A stretch of 64,000 nucleotides of DNA from positions 620,001-684,000 of the forward strand of contig JAYKXP010000006.1 in assembly GCA_037176845.1 (NCBI GenBank), written 5' to 3'. The notes under the pieces are model-generated. The model was not told the origin of the DNA. It searched no databases and worked only from the letters and a program-made list of their open reading frames with translations. This DNA is from Paramarasmius palmivorus. Its lineage: Eukaryota; Basidiomycota; Agaricomycetes; Agaricales; Marasmiaceae. The position numbers were made by a program, and so were the translations under genes. Shown piece after piece: positions 60,793-64,000 of the stretch (positions are counted from its first letter, which is position 1; every line of letters starts with the position of its first letter).

Positions 60793-61551
60793 GGTGGTGT
60801 GTAGTAAACTTGACAACTCGAGATACATCCTGAGTGCCTTAAGTACACCCCAAACTATATAACATCAAGAGAGTGCGTCACAGAGCAAGGGCTCTGTTCA
60901 TCAGTGTGGAGAGTATAGAATACGTTGACTCCACATACAGAAGGTATACACATGTTCCGTTCAGCAATGATAGTATCTTTGTCTATCCGTCCTAGGCTTT
61001 CCAGAGAATATACGGCTGGTGCCCATCGAACGACAAGAAAGTTGATACCTATAATCTTGTTTTTCGCAGACATGAATGAGAGGCGTTTGTATTTCTTTCT
61101 TGAAGTTGAAGGTAGTTCTGAATGCATGCGATCATGTGGTAAAGAAGGCCGCTAGAAGCTAGAAGCGTGAATTGGCCCCAGGATGATGACTTGTGCCGTT
61201 CTTGCGCCATGATCCGTTGAAAACAAGGCTCAGGTGAGGTTGATCTGAGGAGAATACAATTGCATTTCGGTGGGGCCTTTGGGAATTCTTCGTGCCTTGC
61301 CAATGCGAGATCTGTTCCGAGAGTCAGCGAAAACTTTGCAGGTTACATACCGCTGTGAATTCGATCAAGTCAATCTGCGCAGATTCCCGTATTCTTAATA
61401 ACGCATTGCATGTTCAAGGCTCAAGCACTGAAGCCCAGGGAGACCAAGGGCCCGAGAAAAGTGAGAGCATAGCGTCACCGTGGTGGTTGATGACACCGTT
61501 GCAAACTGACGCCCATCGTCCCCGGCGATTCAACTAATCACCTTTTTTCTT
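60793..61551. promoter_or_regulatory. Divergent upstream region, secreted protein / RIO1
   Basis: 760 bp lies between opposite start codons. It contains a TATATAA-like element (about 60855 on the minus side) and small frames without content. There is a short direct repeat TAGAAGCTAGAAGC at about 61153. Confidence 0.4.
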
Positions 61552-63600
61552 ATGCCTTCCATCATTGACGACGGTCAATTCGACGATGCCCTAGAAGAGG
61601 TCGACACTCGTGCCGGCCACAATTACATAGACGTTTCCGGCCCTGAAGACTCTGAATCAGACTGGTCAGATCAAAACGAGGATGAGGACGAGGACGAGAT
61701 CGATGAAGTACACGACCCTCGAGTTGAGGACGAGGATTGGGAAATCGCCGAACGCGGTGTGTAACAGTGTTCTTCAGCGATACCCAGTTCACCAACGAAA
61801 AATTAGACTTCACGAAACAGTACAATCGGCTCCGGCAGCATGTCGCTGTACGGACGGGGAACGCGCAGGGAACGCAGTCTTCGATAAATTCATCAACTGC
61901 TGTAGCCGCGTTACCAGCAGTCAATCATCCAAAATCAGCGATAAAGAGCTCGTCATCAGCCTCTGGACCCCAGACGAAAGATAAGACTTCAGACCAACTT
62001 GCCGCTTTGGCCAAATATTCTTCTCGATTGGCCAAAATCGATGTACCCTATACCATGGGTGTCGGTGTGAATAGGAAGGGTCCGAGCTCATATGCCAATA
62101 TGAAAGACAAATCGGATCGTGCAACAAACGAACAAGTTCTGGATCCTAGAACTAGACTCATTCTATTCAAAATGATTGGTCGCGGTGTTATTCACGATGT
62201 AAACGGGTGTGTCAGTACAGGCAAAGAGGTGAACATCATTCCTATACTCAGAGCCGTTGATAATTATCATTTAAAGGCTAACGTATACCATGCACGGACG
62301 CCAGATATGCGACATCTGGCTATTAAAATCTACAAGACCTCCATTCTAGTCTTCAAGGATCGTGACAAGTACGTTACAGGGGAATACCGTTTCAGAAGGG
62401 GATACAGCCGCAAGAACCCTCGAAAAATGGTGCGCCTTTGGGCAGAAAAAGAGATGCGTAATCTGAAGAGATTATTATCGGCTGGTATACGATGTCCAGA
62501 ACCAATAGAAGTCAGGGAAAACGTACTGGTTATGGGATTCCTAGGTGACAAGGAAGGATGGTACGCAGATACTTCTGTGATTGGCAAAATCGCACTAATA
62601 ATATATTCTTGGCTTTCAGGGCCTCTCCGCGTCTCAAGGATGCCGAAATATCCACGTCCCAAGCACAGGAACTTTACATAGAATTGCTCGTCGCAGTACG
62701 TGTGATGTTCCATCAGTGCAAACTCGTTCATGCCGATTTATCGGAATACAACATACTCTATCATGAGGGCCATCTTTGGATAATAGACGTCTCTCAGAGT
62801 GTGGAACATGACCATCCTTCCGCATTCGATTTCCTCCGAAACGATCTGAAAAACATCGAGGACTTTTTCGGTAAAATGGGTGTACCATGTTTGGGGGTAC
62901 GAAAGACATTTGAGTTTGTCACATCCGAGAAGTTGGCGAAGAAGTCTGACGAAGAAGACGATGAGGTGGTCCTGAGGAGATGGATCGAGGAGCGAGAAAC
63001 CGCGGGAGAGGGTTCACAAGGGGACGAAGACGGCATTGCTATCAATGGGTATCAAGCTGCACCGACCGCTTCAGCTCACGAAGACGCCGTCTTCTTGCAG
63101 TCTTACATTCCTCGTACGCTTAACGAGGTATATGATCCTGAAAGAGACGTGGATATTCTCAAGCGTGGCGACGGAGACAAGCTGATTTACGCAGAAACGA
63201 TCGGCCTTGTAAATTCATCCTCAGCGAAGAAGGGTGCAGTCCGTTTTGAAGGAACGGAACAAGTCAATTCTCCGATCGACACACAGGGTCCGGATGACAG
63301 CAATTCAGAAGAAGACGAGGGAGAAGAGGGCACTTCTTCGGAAAGTGATGAACAAGGCGATGATGAGAAGAATGAAAGTACAGATTTCCACGTCCAGAAA
63401 CCTCGAGGACATCGCCACGAAGATAAGGAGGCAAAGAAGGTTTGTGGCTTGTGGCACTCCCGCAGTGTCGTCACTGAACCATTCCTTTATCACAGGAAAG
63501 AAAGAAGGCGGTGAAAGCAGAGGCAAAAGAAAGACGGAAGAACAAGATGCCAAAGGCAGAGAAAAAGAAGCTGATGAAAAAGTCAAGAGGAGGAGGTTAG
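61552..63600 (+). CDS. RIO1: Serine/threonine-protein kinase RIO1
   Basis: Atypical kinase/ATPase for final 40S maturation and recycling of late pre-40S factors. Four exons (61552-61756, 61807-62560, 62620-63439, 63496-63600) close to 627 aa. The N-terminus is acidic ([16 protein letters not shown]). The RIO domain carries the P-loop [10 protein letters not shown], the invariant Lys in [20 protein letters not shown], the RIO1-specific loop [18 protein letters not shown], the catalytic [10 protein letters not shown] and the metal-binding [12 protein letters not shown]. The C-terminus has an acidic stretch ([16 protein letters not shown]) then a Lys-rich tail ending KKSRGGG. Length and motifs are normal for fungal Rio1. 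Confidence 0.97.
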
Positions 63601-63808
63601 GAGTACTTGCGTTTTCCGAGTTCCTTCGTTCTTTATCTTAGCCATATGCGAGCTGCGGAAATTAAACCCAAGGGACTCATCATTGATACCAGAACGGTCG
63701 CTGATTTGACAATGAATTGTGGGGTATGTATTCAACTTGAGTATACGACAGCAACTTACAACCCTAAGCCCATCGTCGATCTAGGCCTAAGCTCTACCCA
63801 ACATCCTC

Positions 63809-64000
63809 TCACGAGTCCGTAATGCATCCTTTGCTTGCATCGGTGACGGTCTTAATGTACTTGTACAAAGTACCCTGAGTGACCTTCAATGGCGGAGGGC
63901 TCCATTGCTTCCTCCGCCTCTCCATCTCTTCAGGCGAAATGTGTACCTCGATAGTGTTCTTCACCGCATCAACGGAAATAACATCTCCGTCTTGGACAAA
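63809..64000 (-). CDS. ILV3: Dihydroxy-acid dehydratase, C-terminus only
   Basis: The last 63 codons of a minus-strand gene that continues past the right edge. The peptide begins FVQDGDVISVDAVKNTIEVH and ends KTVTDASKGCITDS. The ISPEEMERRRKQW and PPPLKVTQGTLYKYIKTVTD segments are typical of the C-terminal domain of fungal mitochondrial dihydroxy-acid dehydratase (isoleucine/valine synthesis). The Fe-S ligands lie outside the window. The stop is 208 bp from the RIO1 stop (convergent). Confidence 0.88.
   Translation of the reverse strand, partial: FVQDGDVISVDAVKNTIEVHISPEEMERRRKQWSPPPLKVTQGTLYKYIKTVTDASKGCITDS

Overview
This is a eukaryotic window, almost certainly from a filamentous basidiomycete (Agaricomycetes). 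The evidence is dense intron-rich genes with introns of roughly 47-70 nt, short intergenic gaps, and typical basidiomycete families such as a DUF6533 membrane protein and DUF4470 proteins. Housekeeping proteins (V-ATPase B, TBCD, Ufd2, Rio1, Sec14, Tim9) are recognisable exon by exon. I saw no tRNA, rRNA or CRISPR. Exon models were built by eye from splice motifs and reading-phase bookkeeping; where I give exon coordinates the phases close.

Layout. 1-4.7 kb: the start of an unidentified minus-strand gene, then a sugar transporter on the minus strand. 4.7-14.4 kb: a small MYND-like zinc-finger protein, BUD22 (minus) divergent from tubulin cofactor D, then V-ATPase subunit B. 14.3-19.6 kb: a gene-free stretch and a TCP11/SOK1-like gene. 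19.6-25.6 kb: another gene-free stretch, then a divergent pair of catabolic enzymes, a dienelactone hydrolase (minus) and a cytosine-deaminase-type amidohydrolase (plus). 26-36 kb: a Rax1-like RGS membrane protein and a sterol glucosyltransferase (both minus), then a monocarboxylate-type transporter and a candidate LTR-retrotransposon remnant. 36-42 kb: a DUF6533 membrane protein, an AHL-lactonase-type metallo-beta-lactamase, DAHP synthase and Tim9.

43.5-60 kb is the most unusual part. Two paralogous TPR-DUF4470 genes lie in opposite orientation, start codons facing each other, about 9.6 kb apart. Between them are five unrelated genes: UFD2, mitochondrial bL35, a phosphoglycerate-mutase-like protein with a C-terminal PIP-box-like motif, an AN1 zinc-finger protein whose 3' end can be read as two alternative termini (one with a CaaX box), and a Sec14-like protein with tandem micro-exons.

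60-64 kb: a small secreted protein, RIO1 kinase, and the C-terminus of dihydroxy-acid dehydratase running off the right edge.

The genes are mostly independent housekeeping functions rather than one pathway. Themes that recur are ribosome biogenesis (BUD22, RIO1, bL35m), vesicle or membrane lipid biology (SEC14, sterol glucosyltransferase, V-ATPase) and protein quality control (UFD2, AN1 protein).
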